Assembly: GCF_001705515.1 (NCBI RefSeq)
Contig: NZ_MDJS01000004.1
Location: forward strand, 1 to 64,000
DNA from: Mucilaginibacter sp. PPCGB 2223
GTDB taxonomy: Bacteria > Bacteroidota > Bacteroidia > Sphingobacteriales > Sphingobacteriaceae
Direction: 5' to 3'
DNA: 64,000 bases
Each line of letters starts with the position of its first letter. Within the stretch, counting starts at the first letter, position 1. The notes beneath the pieces are model-generated. The model was given only the letters and a program-made list of their open reading frames with translations. It was not told where the DNA came from and searched no databases. Position numbers and translations under genes: made by a program. Shown here one piece after another: positions 54,287 through 62,606 of this stretch.

Positions 54287-55558
54287 TTACTTGTAAAGGG
54301 GAAATTTCTCTACGAGCTCATTAACCTTATTACGCACTTTTTTCAGATTATGTTCGTTTTCAGGATCTTTTATTACAGCATCTATCAATTCTACAATCTT
54401 TTCCATCTGTTTTTCCTTCAAACCGCGGGTAGTAACAGCTGCAGTACCTACCCTGATGCCCGATGTTACAAACGGCGATTTATCATCATAAGGCACCATG
54501 TTTTTGTTCACGGTAATATCGGCTTTTACCAGGGCATTCTCGGCATCTTTACCGGTGATATTTTTATTTCGTAAATCTAATAAAATCAGGTGATTATCCG
54601 TGCCCCCCGATACAATATTGTAGCCATGGTTAATAAACGCCTCGGCCATGGCGGCAGCGTTCTTTTTAACCTGTACAATGTACTTCATGTAATCTTCGCT
54701 CAGAGCCTCGCCAAAAGCTACCGCTTTGGCAGCGATGATATGCTCCAGCGGGCCGCCCTGTGTACCCGGAAATACGGCCGAATCAAGCAGAGCCGACATC
54801 ATTCGTATTTCGCCTTTAGGCGTTTTCAGGCCCCATGGGTTCTCAAAATCCTTACCCATCATGATCATGCCGCCACGGGGGCCACGCAGGGTTTTATGGG
54901 TTGTTGTGGTTACGATATGGCAATGCGGCAGCGGGTCGGTCAGCAAACCACGGGCAATTAAACCTGCCGGGTGCGAAATATCGGCCAGCACCAGTGCGCC
55001 AATTTCGTCGGCTACTTTACGGATGAACGCGTAATCCCAGTCGCGCGAGTAAGCCGAAGCGCCGCAGATGATCATCTTCGGTTTTTCCTTTAATGCCACC
55101 TTGCGCAATTGCTCATAATCGATGAGGCCGGTATCTTTTTTAACACCATAAAAAAGAGGCACATATAATTTACCTGAGAAATTTACCGGCGAACCGTGTG
55201 TTAAGTGCCCGCCGTGCGAAAGGTCGAACCCCAGAATTTTATCGCCGGGTTGTAAACAGGCAAGCATTACAGCGGCGTTAGCCTGCGCACCTGAGTGCGG
55301 CTGTACGTTGGCCCATTCGGCGTTGAACAACTGTTTCGCACGCTCGATAGCAATGGTCTCGATCTCGTCGACGATCTGGCAGCCGCCATAATAACGTTTG
55401 CCTGGCAAACCCTCGGCATATTTGTTGGTTGCAACCGATCCGGCTGCTTCCATTACCTGTTTGCTGACAAAGTTTTCCGAAGCGATGAGCTCCAATCCTT
55501 CTTCCTGGCGTTGCTGTTCTTCGTCCAGTAAATTAAAAATAAGTTTATCTCGTTTCAT
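54287..55558 (-). CDS. glyA: Serine hydroxymethyltransferase
   Basis: 423 residues, the family length. PLP forms a Schiff base with K222 in TTTTHKTLRGPRGG. It has ELIASENFVSKQVMEA (about 20-35), the KRYYGGC and QPHSGAQANAAV segments and the C-terminal IRVGTAAVTTRG. It converts serine and tetrahydrofolate into glycine and methylene-THF. The histidine kinase gene follows 18 bases after its stop on the same strand. Upstream is the shared box CTAACTTAGCGCCC also found before eno. Confidence 0.97.
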   Translation of the reverse strand: MKRDKLIFNLLDEEQQRQEEGLELIASENFVSKQVMEAAGSVATNKYAEGLPGKRYYGGCQIVDEIETIAIERAKQLFNAEWANVQPHSGAQANAAVMLACLQPGDKILGFDLSHGGHLTHGSPVNFSGKLYVPLFYGVKKDTGLIDYEQLRKVALKEKPKMIICGASAYSRDWDYAFIRKVADEIGALVLADISHPAGLIARGLLTDPLPHCHIVTTTTHKTLRGPRGGMIMMGKDFENPWGLKTPKGEIRMMSALLDSAVFPGTQGGPLEHIIAAKAVAFGEALSEDYMKYIVQVKKNAAAMAEAFINHGYNIVSGGTDNHLILLDLRNKNITGKDAENALVKADITVNKNMVPYDDKSPFVTSGIRVGTAAVTTRGLKEKQMEKIVELIDAVIKDPENEHNLKKVRNKVNELVEKFPLYK

Positions 55559-55571
55559 TGTGGTGTTTAAA

Positions 55572-55585
55572 GGGCGCTAAGTTAG
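55572..55585 (-). promoter_or_regulatory. glyA promoter box (TAACTTAG plus CGCCC)
   Basis: Minus-strand CTAACTTAGCGCCC, 14 bases upstream of the glyA ATG. It matches 13 of 14 positions of the box before eno. A one-mismatch -7 box; the -33 element is not clear. Confidence 0.45.
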
Positions 55586-55786
55586 TAAAAAAGCAGGAAG
55601 CCTGAAGCAAGAAGCTGAAAGCTAAATGCATAAAACATAAAGTGTTCTGTTTCGAGACCGGCAAATTTAAAAGTTTGGGCTTATGGCTTTGTCCTTACAG
55701 AATAAAGTATAAGCATAAGCCTTAAAATTCAGAATAATAACTTATCGGCCTTACCAATAAAGGCGTCTTGCTTCCGGCTTCAAGCC

Positions 55787-56530
55787 TCACGCCCTTGCGG
55801 ATACCCAAAAATTATTAAACCCGGTGCCTATCTGTATCGATATCAGCTCCTGCTGCAGCATTTCGAGCAGGGCAAGGAAGTTGTAGACGAAGTGCACTTT
55901 GTTGGCGCTGTTCTTCCTGATCTGGCTGAAATCAAGCCGCTTATTGATCTCGATCAATCTGGCAATGGCCTCTTTTTGCTTTTCGATAGTGTACGGATAT
56001 TGCACTACCGTATGCTTTACCACCTTGCTGGCGGTGCGGTAACGGGTAAGTACACGGTTGTAAACCAGCATCAGCTTGTACAGGTCGAAGCTTTCGAGTT
56101 CTTCGCCCGGTGTGGCCAAACCGGCTACGGCTTCCATATCTACATGGATATTGCCGCGCTTTTCGCGTTTAAAGCGCTCGTCTTCCATGGGCTTCAGCTC
56201 TTCACAAACCAGTTTATATTTTTTGTATTCGATGAGCTTGCGGATCAGGTCGGCCTTAAGATCGACCTCGTTGCCATCCCCGTCGACCTCGTAACGCGGC
56301 AGCAGCATTTTGGCTTTGATGCGCATCAGCGTGGCTGCTACATAAATAAATTCGCTGGCCAGCTCCATGTTGAGCTGCTGCATGTGGTGCAGATAATCGA
56401 GGAAATCGTCGGTTATTTTGGCGATGGAAATTTCGTGAATATCGAGCTCGTCCCGTTCGATAAAGAACAGGAGCAGGTCGAACGGGCCTTCGAACTGCGG
56501 GAGCTTGATCTCGAAATTTTCTTCTGTCAT
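55787..56530 (-). CDS. scpA: Segregation and condensation protein ScpA
   Basis: 247 residues from the ATG at 56530, which begins MTEENFEIKLPQFEGPFDLL; the frame is open to 56791, but that upstream part runs through a family A repeat and is not ScpA. It has FEGPFDLLLFFIERDELDIHEIS (residues 12 on, the SMC-binding N-terminal part), ELASEFIYVAATLMRIKAKMLL and the C-terminal winged-helix part near FLALLEMLQQELISIQ. ScpA is the kleisin that bridges the SMC ring; no scpB or smc is nearby. Confidence 0.93.
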   Translation of the reverse strand: MTEENFEIKLPQFEGPFDLLLFFIERDELDIHEISIAKITDDFLDYLHHMQQLNMELASEFIYVAATLMRIKAKMLLPRYEVDGDGNEVDLKADLIRKLIEYKKYKLVCEELKPMEDERFKREKRGNIHVDMEAVAGLATPGEELESFDLYKLMLVYNRVLTRYRTASKVVKHTVVQYPYTIEKQKEAIARLIEINKRLDFSQIRKNSANKVHFVYNFLALLEMLQQELISIQIGTGFNNFWVSARA

Positions 56531-56622
56531 GGTAACAGCCTCAAAAATAACAGAATTACGGAATTTCAATGTCGAATTTATCAAAGATAGCACTGGTTGA
56601 TTAGGATTACACCGAAAAGCTT

Positions 56623-56705
56623 GCGTTAGCGGTAGTAGCGGGTACCGGCCTGTGGCTAAAGCCGGTGCAGTATGAGCGGATGACGCGGCCCGCAGGGAAA
56701 CGCCC
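56623..56705 (+). repeat. Dispersed structured repeat, family A, copy 3
   Basis: It begins GCGTTAGCG and ends AGGGAAACGCCC, with GGGTACCGGCC, TGTGGCTAAAGCC and GTGCAGTATGAGCGGAT. In this copy ACCGGC and GCCGGT can pair around CTGTGGCTAAA. 83 bp. It lies 93 bases upstream of scpA on the opposite strand and is translated in the false long scpA frame. Confidence 0.85.
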
Positions 56706-57072
56706 ACATAACCGGAACTAAAAATATATGGTCCGGGATAGGTCATAAAGAAAGTACCGTAAAACCTTACCACCCGCGTAAACTGTAACACCTCCCTCGC
56801 TAACCGCCTATCGTTTTAAAAAAATATTTATTTTAATACTTGTTATTATCAAGCTATTAATTTAGCTTTATCTACCCCAACGCAGGTACCGCCTGTTTAA
56901 TATCTTAATTAACCACAATATTATTAGCAATATACCCTGATCAAGGCAGTTGCTTAATGCAATTATCTTTTTCGCGGTATGTCATATTATTTAGCTTAAT
57001 ACTTAGCAAAACAGGCGTAAACCGAAAAGCCTTAACAGAGTAGGTAACCAATAAACTTAAACCTTTATTATT
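56706..57072. other. Gap upstream of the DyP gene pair; nothing clear
   Basis: AT-rich with scattered direct words (TATTTATTTTAATACTTG). No convincing -33/-7 pair, hairpin or gene was found. The promoter of the 57073 gene is expected here. Confidence 0.4.
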
Positions 57073-57741
57073 ATGGCAAATCCAATTACCAACGTCGCCG
57101 CAGGCGATGAGCAACACCTGCTGTTTTTATTTGTTCCCCTTAAAAAAGGGAAATCGGCCGCGGCGGCAAAAGAAGTTGAGCATTTAAAAAGTACCATTAA
57201 GGCACATGCCGAAGCGGTAGACCCCAGGGCGGCAACCGGCGTTCACTTTTTTATGATCTATCACCAGGCCGACGGGCAGGCAACCCCGGGCATACCGGTG
57301 CCGGGCTTCCAGTCTTTCCCCGGTAAGGATGTATTGGTGGTCATGTCGCTTTACGATAACGATTTTGCCCCCTACATCAGTGCATTTTTTACCATACCTG
57401 CTGTTGTGGCGGGCTTAACCAACCTTTTACACATCATGGACGAAAGCGGTATACCTGGCCTTAACCCTAACGACCCGAGCACCGCTGTCAATATCCTTAA
57501 AAACGGCGGCGTGGTTAAAAATGCCAGTGCGTTTTACTGTTTGCTGATGCGTTACAACTTTGCCGACCCGACCTACCCGGCAGGTTCATCAGCGCCGGGC
57601 AAATATGTATTGGGCGCAACTTTTCCGGGCTTAACCGTGGGCAAAATTTTGAACAATTATCCCGATGCGAAAGAACTCTGGCCTTTCCCGCCGGTGGCCA
57701 TAAACTTCCAGAAATCGACAGCGCCAAAATGCGGAAAGTAG
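57073..57741 (+). CDS. Hypothetical protein, probable partner of the DyP peroxidase
   Basis: 222 residues, not a named family that I recognise. No signal peptide. The strands HLLFLFVPLKKG (about 15-26), GVHFFMIYHQ and KDVLVVMSLYDNDFAPYISAFF (about 94-115) resemble the dimeric alpha/beta-barrel folds of DyP and heme-handling proteins (THFARW..LLF.SDFDG-type pattern), but the identity is weak. The C-terminal third is Pro/Ala-rich. It sits 46 bases upstream of the DyP gene on the same strand, so it is probably co-expressed and may bind heme or protect the enzyme. Function inferred from context. Confidence 0.65.
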   Translation: MANPITNVAAGDEQHLLFLFVPLKKGKSAAAAKEVEHLKSTIKAHAEAVDPRAATGVHFFMIYHQADGQATPGIPVPGFQSFPGKDVLVVMSLYDNDFAPYISAFFTIPAVVAGLTNLLHIMDESGIPGLNPNDPSTAVNILKNGGVVKNASAFYCLLMRYNFADPTYPAGSSAPGKYVLGATFPGLTVGKILNNYPDAKELWPFPPVAINFQKSTAPKCGK

Positions 57742-57787
57742 GTGGCGGTATGTAATAGTTCATTTTTAAAGATTAATACCGATATCC

Positions 57788-59329
57788 ATGAGTTTAACCG
57801 ACCCTATCCAGATGGATGATATACAGGGGCTGATATTGCGCGGCTATAATTACGACTTTATCAGGTATATCGTTTTAACCATCCCTGACAATAAAGAAGC
57901 TATACAAGGCGCGCGGCAATTTTGTGCCGACCTGCTGCCCGGGAGTAAAGCGCCGGGCTTAAAGATTACCGATGCAACGCCATGGGTAAACGGCAAACCG
58001 CCGTACTGCCTTAATATCGGCTTTACTATTTACGGCTTAAACCGGCTCATCGGCGAGCCTAACTGCGCAACGCTCAATAATACCAGCTACCAACTTTTCA
58101 ACTCATTTAGCCTGGGCGCGGTAAGCGATGCCGAATTTGTAGGAGATACCGGAACCAGCGACCCGCAATACTGGTGGACGCGGTCGGGCGGCTGGCTGCC
58201 CGGCACCGCCCCTGCGGCCAACGGCAACGACCTGCATATGCAGCTAACCCTTTACGCTCGAAACCCCGAAAACCGGGAAGAATACTATGGTAAATTATTG
58301 GCCATGATACCCAAAACCGCTACGGGAGATTTGTGCGTACAGCCGGTTTTTGTTAAAGATTCGGACCCGGTAATTGTTGACGGCGACCCGACTTATATCC
58401 ACTTTGGTTATAAGGACAGTTTGTCGCAGCCGCGTATTGCACACTCGCCCTGGAATATCCTGGAAGAGATTGCCGGCGACCCGGATGACCGGCCCATGGT
58501 ACCTGCCGACAGGTTCATCATCAGCACCGATGCTCCCGATTACCAGGCACATCCTTTTTTGAAAAACGGCACATTCGCCGCGTTCAGGTTACTTTACCAG
58601 GATGTGGGCGCATTTGAGGAGTTTATCAGCTCGGACCCGGCTACCCCGCCCGAACTGATGGCCGCAAAAATGTGCGGGCGCTGGCGCGACGGGACACCGC
58701 TGGTTGTATCGCCCAATAAACCGGACCCACATTTAAAAGGATTTGACTATACCAATTTTGATTACCTCGCCCCAACCAGGCATCAAAAGGGTAACATGGT
58801 TAGCGATGCCGACGCACTCCGGTGCCCGTATGCATCACACATCCGCAGGGCAAACCCGCGCGATGATACCTACGTTCAGGGGAACGTTGACCTCGGCACT
58901 GGTAAGCCGGTATACGCCGTTACACATCGCATATTGCGCAGGGCATCGCCTTATGGCCCGCCGTACAAAAGTACCGAGCCCAAAACTCCGCAAATACAGC
59001 GGGGTTTGGTAGGGTTATTTATCGGCGCTGTCCTGGATTTTCAGTTCAGATTTATCATGAGCACCTGGCTCGAGGCTGGATCGTTCCGCACGCCGGATAA
59101 CTCGCCGAACAGCAGCGGTGTCGACCCGCTTTTTGGCCCGCGTACCGACGATACCTACGAACCCGATCTGGAGTTTGCCTTTGCCGTACCCAATATAACA
59201 CAGGGGCCGGTAACCTATCACACCGCACCCCAAAACATGCAGCGTTACGTGCGCACCGACGGCAGTTTGTACGTGTTTATACCCGGCATCGAGGGGTTAA
59301 AGTGGATATCGCAGGGGAACATAAGTTAA
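57788..59329 (+). CDS. DyP-type heme peroxidase
   Basis: 513 residues. A DIQGLILRGYNYDF opening is the DyP 'ADIQGnIL' start. D210 lies in FGYKDSLSQP, the position of the catalytic GxxDG motif, with Ser replacing the final Gly. The proximal heme-ligand His is H351 in CPYASHIRRANPR, and the distal Arg is in HRILRRASPYG. It would oxidise substrates with H2O2 using heme. No signal peptide or encapsulin gene was seen. The Gly to Ser change could alter activity. It ends at a terminator 15 bases downstream. Confidence 0.87.
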   Translation: MSLTDPIQMDDIQGLILRGYNYDFIRYIVLTIPDNKEAIQGARQFCADLLPGSKAPGLKITDATPWVNGKPPYCLNIGFTIYGLNRLIGEPNCATLNNTSYQLFNSFSLGAVSDAEFVGDTGTSDPQYWWTRSGGWLPGTAPAANGNDLHMQLTLYARNPENREEYYGKLLAMIPKTATGDLCVQPVFVKDSDPVIVDGDPTYIHFGYKDSLSQPRIAHSPWNILEEIAGDPDDRPMVPADRFIISTDAPDYQAHPFLKNGTFAAFRLLYQDVGAFEEFISSDPATPPELMAAKMCGRWRDGTPLVVSPNKPDPHLKGFDYTNFDYLAPTRHQKGNMVSDADALRCPYASHIRRANPRDDTYVQGNVDLGTGKPVYAVTHRILRRASPYGPPYKSTEPKTPQIQRGLVGLFIGAVLDFQFRFIMSTWLEAGSFRTPDNSPNSSGVDPLFGPRTDDTYEPDLEFAFAVPNITQGPVTYHTAPQNMQRYVRTDGSLYVFIPGIEGLKWISQGNIS

Positions 59330-59343
59330 TCTTACATTCATCA

Positions 59344-59372
59344 ACATGCCGGTTAAAACCGGCATGTTTTGT
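59344..59372 (+). terminator. Terminator of the DyP operon
   Basis: 11 bp stem ACATGCCGGTT/AACCGGCATGT with a short loop, then TTTTGTTT. Confidence 0.85.
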
Positions 59373-59458
59373 TTAATTATTGCCGGTAAATCTTGTTTTT
59401 AAAACTAAAATTGGGTATATTTAGCTGAAGGTGCAAAGCCGGACTGAATTTTTGAATG

Positions 59459-59489
59459 ATCAAGATAAACCATTGAAAATTTCTTACAA
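59459..59489. repeat. Direct repeat, left copy, flanking an orphan gene
   Basis: ATCAAGATAAACCATTGAAA followed by A.TTCTTACAA; it recurs at 59957-59988 with one extra base. The two lie 498 bases apart on either side of the gene at 59624. The gap 59373-59623 contains no other supported feature. Confidence 0.75.
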
Positions 59490-59623
59490 CTCCTCTATTT
59501 AGGGATTGAATGTCTGAAGGGTTGAACAAAATAAATTTTATAATACCCATATTTACCCATGAGTTGTGAATTGCCGGTGAAAGCATCAACAACAGATGCA
59601 GCAACATCAAAAACAGAGCAAAG

Positions 59624-59914
59624 ATGTTTGATTATATTCCTGATGATATTTTAAAATCTTTTACAACCTTCTATGAAAAAGAAGATATCTGGCAAATCCA
59701 TAGTGGTGACTACTGGCTAACGATCTTTTTATATAAAGAAGACCAAATTGGATCTAATAAAGACCTTCCTAAATATAATGATATTAAAAAAGGTTATTTA
59801 GAATTAGTCAATAAGTACCTCAATCCTGTTATCAAAGAAATTCATCTAACATTTGATAGTAAGGAAAACTTTGAAAAGAAATTTGGCGGCAGCTGGTACG
59901 ATTATTATCATTGA
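59624..59914 (+). CDS. Small AT-rich orphan gene, function unknown
   Basis: 96 residues, acidic and Tyr/Lys-rich (MFDYIPDDILKSFTTFYEKE opening; KKFGGSWYDYYH end), with no signal or membrane segment. The coding DNA is markedly more AT-rich than that of its neighbours, about 30% GC by eye, which suggests recent transfer. It lies between two 31-32 bp direct repeats. Size, composition and setting resemble orphan immunity or antitoxin genes, but no toxin is next to it and the family is not recognised. Confidence 0.6.
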   Translation: MFDYIPDDILKSFTTFYEKEDIWQIHSGDYWLTIFLYKEDQIGSNKDLPKYNDIKKGYLELVNKYLNPVIKEIHLTFDSKENFEKKFGGSWYDYYH

Positions 59915-59956
59915 ATTAGCCGACTACTCCACGGATAATAAAAACGACGATGGTGA

Positions 59957-59988
59957 ATCAAGATAAACCATTGAAAACTTTCTTACAA
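59957..59988. repeat. Direct repeat, right copy, flanking an orphan gene
   Basis: ATCAAGATAAACCATTGAAA, then ACTTTCTTACAA; it matches 59459-59489 with a single insertion. It is followed by GATTGAATGAATGATTGATT, low-complexity words also seen near 9005. Confidence 0.75.
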
Positions 59989-60144
59989 TTTCCCCCTCTC
60001 AAAACCGATTGAATGAATGATTGATTGACCGAATAATCAGGTGAACCCTGCAATTTGGTAATATCCAAACTTTATAACAGTTTACTGTGATATATTCAAG
60101 TAAATAGCTTATTTTGTACCTTTACAGTAGTCGACAATTTTTAA

Positions 60145-62073
60145 ATGAAAGTACAGGCGGGGGAATTATTACAAAAAATCAACTATCCTTCTGATTTAAA
60201 ACAACTTAAAGAGGAAGATTTGAAGCAACTCAGCCAGGAACTGCGTCAGTATATTATTGACATTGTTTCGGTAAACGGCGGGCACTTTGGCGCCAGTTTG
60301 GGTGTTGTTGAGTTGACTGTTGCCCTGCACTACGTTTTAAATACCCCTTACGATCAGTTAGTTTGGGATGTTGGCCACCAGGCTTACGGCCATAAAATAC
60401 TCACCGGCCGCCGCGACGTTTTCGATACCAACCGTTTGTTCGGCGGTATAAGCGGCTTCCCCAAACGCAGCGAAAGCGAATACGATACTTTTGGCGTTGG
60501 CCACTCTTCTACTTCCATTTCGGCAGCGCTGGGCATGGCTGTGGCATCGCACTATAAAGGCGAAACCGACCGCCAACACGTAGCCGTAATAGGCGATGGA
60601 TCGATGACAGCCGGCCTGGCGTTCGAAGCGCTTAATCATGCCGGTATTGAGAACAGCAACCTGCTGGTTATTTTGAACGATAACAATATGGCCATCGACC
60701 CGAACGTTGGCGCATTGAAAGAATACCTCACCGATATTTCGACATCGAAACACTATAACCGCTTTCGTGATGACATTGCCAAGGTTTTGGCTAAAATTTC
60801 TGAAATCGGCCCTGATGCCTATAAACTTGCTCAAAAATTCGAGAAAAGCATCAAAGGCACCTTGTTAAAACGCAGCAATTTCTTCGAGGCTTTAAAATTC
60901 AGATATTTTGGACCGATTGACGGGCACGATGTGGAGCATTTGGCCCGTGTATTGAAAGACCTGAGGGATATCCCTGGTCCGAAATTATTGCACTGCATCA
61001 CCGTAAAGGGTAAAGGCTACTCGCTTGCCGAAAAGGATCAGACCAAATGGCACGCACCGGGTTTGTTTGATAAGATCACCGGCGAGATCAAGAAAACAGT
61101 TTACGAAAAACCACAACCACCCAAATACCAGGATGTATTTGGCCATACCATTATCGAGCTGGCCGAAGTAAACCCTAAGATAATGGGCATAACGCCAGCC
61201 ATGCCGAGCGGCTCATCGCTGAATATGATGATGAAAGCCATGCCGAACCGCGCATTCGACGTGGGCATTGCCGAGCAGCACGCCGTCACTTTTTCGGCTG
61301 GTTTGGCTACACAAGGCATGCTGCCTTTCTGTAATATTTACAGCAGCTTTATGCAGCGTGCGTACGACCAGGTGATACACGATGTGGCCATACAAAACCT
61401 GAACGTGGTGTTTTGTTTGGACAGGGCCGGTATTGCCGGGGCCGACGGCGCAACCCACCACGGCGCTTACGACCTGGCTTATATGCGCTGCATACCGAAC
61501 ATGACGGTATCGGCGCCGATGAACGAAGAAGAGTTACGCAACCTGATGTACACTGCCCAGCAGGATAATATGGGTCCGTTTGTGATACGTTACCCACGAG
61601 GCAATGGTGTGATGGTAGATTGGCAGCGCCCGATGAAGGCCATCCCGGTTGGCAAAGGCCGCAAAGTTTGCGATGGCGAAGATGTGGCTATTTTATCGAT
61701 CGGCACCATCGGCAACGAGGTTGTGAAAGCTTTGAACGAGCTTAACGCCGAAGGTTATAGCCCGGCGCATTACGATATGCGCTTTGTAAAACCTATCGAC
61801 GAAGATTTGCTTCACGAAGTATTCGGCAAGTTTAAAAAGGTAATCACCGTTGAAGATGGCTGTATACAAGGCGGTATGGGCAGCGCGGTTTTAGAGTTTA
61901 TGGCCGATAATAATTATAGAGCACAGGTTGTTCGGTTGGGTATACCCGATACCGTTGTTGAACACGGCGAACAGCCCGAGCTTTGGGCCGAATGCGGCTA
62001 TAATGCCAAATCAATAGCACAGCAGGTACGCCTAATCGGCCTAACACGCAGCATGCAAACTATCGCATCCTGA
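60145..62073 (+). CDS. dxs: 1-deoxy-D-xylulose-5-phosphate synthase
   Basis: 642 residues, the family length. Thiamine diphosphate binding: GDGSMTAGLAFEALNHAG to NDNNMAI (about 152-188). It has the conserved HQAYGHKILTGR near 78-89, DGHDVEHL, the transketolase-type AEQHAVTFSAGLA and VIRYPRGN. It joins pyruvate and glyceraldehyde 3-phosphate in the first step of the MEP isoprenoid pathway. A TACCTTTA -7-like box lies 20 bases before the ATG. The downstream neighbour is convergent. Confidence 0.97.
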   Translation: MKVQAGELLQKINYPSDLKQLKEEDLKQLSQELRQYIIDIVSVNGGHFGASLGVVELTVALHYVLNTPYDQLVWDVGHQAYGHKILTGRRDVFDTNRLFGGISGFPKRSESEYDTFGVGHSSTSISAALGMAVASHYKGETDRQHVAVIGDGSMTAGLAFEALNHAGIENSNLLVILNDNNMAIDPNVGALKEYLTDISTSKHYNRFRDDIAKVLAKISEIGPDAYKLAQKFEKSIKGTLLKRSNFFEALKFRYFGPIDGHDVEHLARVLKDLRDIPGPKLLHCITVKGKGYSLAEKDQTKWHAPGLFDKITGEIKKTVYEKPQPPKYQDVFGHTIIELAEVNPKIMGITPAMPSGSSLNMMMKAMPNRAFDVGIAEQHAVTFSAGLATQGMLPFCNIYSSFMQRAYDQVIHDVAIQNLNVVFCLDRAGIAGADGATHHGAYDLAYMRCIPNMTVSAPMNEEELRNLMYTAQQDNMGPFVIRYPRGNGVMVDWQRPMKAIPVGKGRKVCDGEDVAILSIGTIGNEVVKALNELNAEGYSPAHYDMRFVKPIDEDLLHEVFGKFKKVITVEDGCIQGGMGSAVLEFMADNNYRAQVVRLGIPDTVVEHGEQPELWAECGYNAKSIAQQVRLIGLTRSMQTIAS

Positions 62074-62077
62074 GCTT

Positions 62078-62560
62078 TTAATACATAATTATTTTACTGG
62101 CCGATATGGTGTAGCTCGTTACTCCATTATTATTGCCAATGCCCAGCATAACCAGGTCATCGCCCTTGGCAAAAGCTAAAAAGTTAGGATTGCTTACATC
62201 GCCCCTGGGCAGGTAGCCCGCTCCCTTTACATAATTCAGCGCCGCTAAATATTCGTTATTACTGATGGTACTGTAATATGCTGTCGATACGCTTTGCCCC
62301 GTATCATCCAACACCGTTAAGCCATAAACGCTGGTAGCGTGCAGTACACGGTACATATAATCAAAGCCGCCCTCGTGCGGGTTTTTACCGGCAAAAACGC
62401 AATGCCTGGTGCGCAGGTAGGCGCCTGCCTTAGGTTCGTCCTGCATCTTAACCAGCTTTATCAGCTCGGTAACGATGTTTGCCTTTTCGGCGGGAGTTGT
62501 CTGGCTGTAGGCATTACAGAATATCAATATTGCGGCTATAAAAAGGGGGTATTTTTTCAC
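62078..62560 (-). CDS. Secreted hypothetical protein
   Basis: 160 residues, not recognised. A GTG start at 62560 (no nearby ATG) and a signal peptide MKKYPLFIAAILIFCNAYSQ point to export. The mature part has a helical N-terminal half (EKANIVTELIKLVKM) and a beta-rich half with GFDYMYRVLHATSVYGLTVL. No catalytic motif is visible. It is convergent with dxs and downstream of the TonB-plug gene by 46 bases, so it may share that transcript. Confidence 0.65.
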   Translation of the reverse strand: MKKYPLFIAAILIFCNAYSQTTPAEKANIVTELIKLVKMQDEPKAGAYLRTRHCVFAGKNPHEGGFDYMYRVLHATSVYGLTVLDDTGQSVSTAYYSTISNNEYLAALNYVKGAGYLPRGDVSNPNFLAFAKGDDLVMLGIGNNNGVTSYTISASKIIMY

Positions 62561-62606
62561 GCTGATAAAGATGCGTAAATAAAAGCAGATTCACCCTATG
62601 GTAATA

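Noticed and set aside
55559..55786. Possible glycine riboswitch or tRNA upstream of glyA
   Set aside because: The sequence is repetitive AT-rich DNA with GAAGC/GCTTC words; neither riboswitch core nor cloverleaf could be drawn.
56531..56791. N-terminal extension of ScpA by 87 residues
   Set aside because: The extension is translated family A repeat and unrelated sequence; the true ScpA begins at the ATG at 56530.
59377..59610. A 77-residue minus-strand frame between the DyP operon and the orphan gene
   Set aside because: Hydrophobic run of low quality that spans the left direct repeat; no start context.
59459..59988. Possible CRISPR or integron cassette from the direct repeats
   Set aside because: Only two repeat copies 498 bases apart, with a gene between them; no array, no integrase, and no attC-type fold visible.
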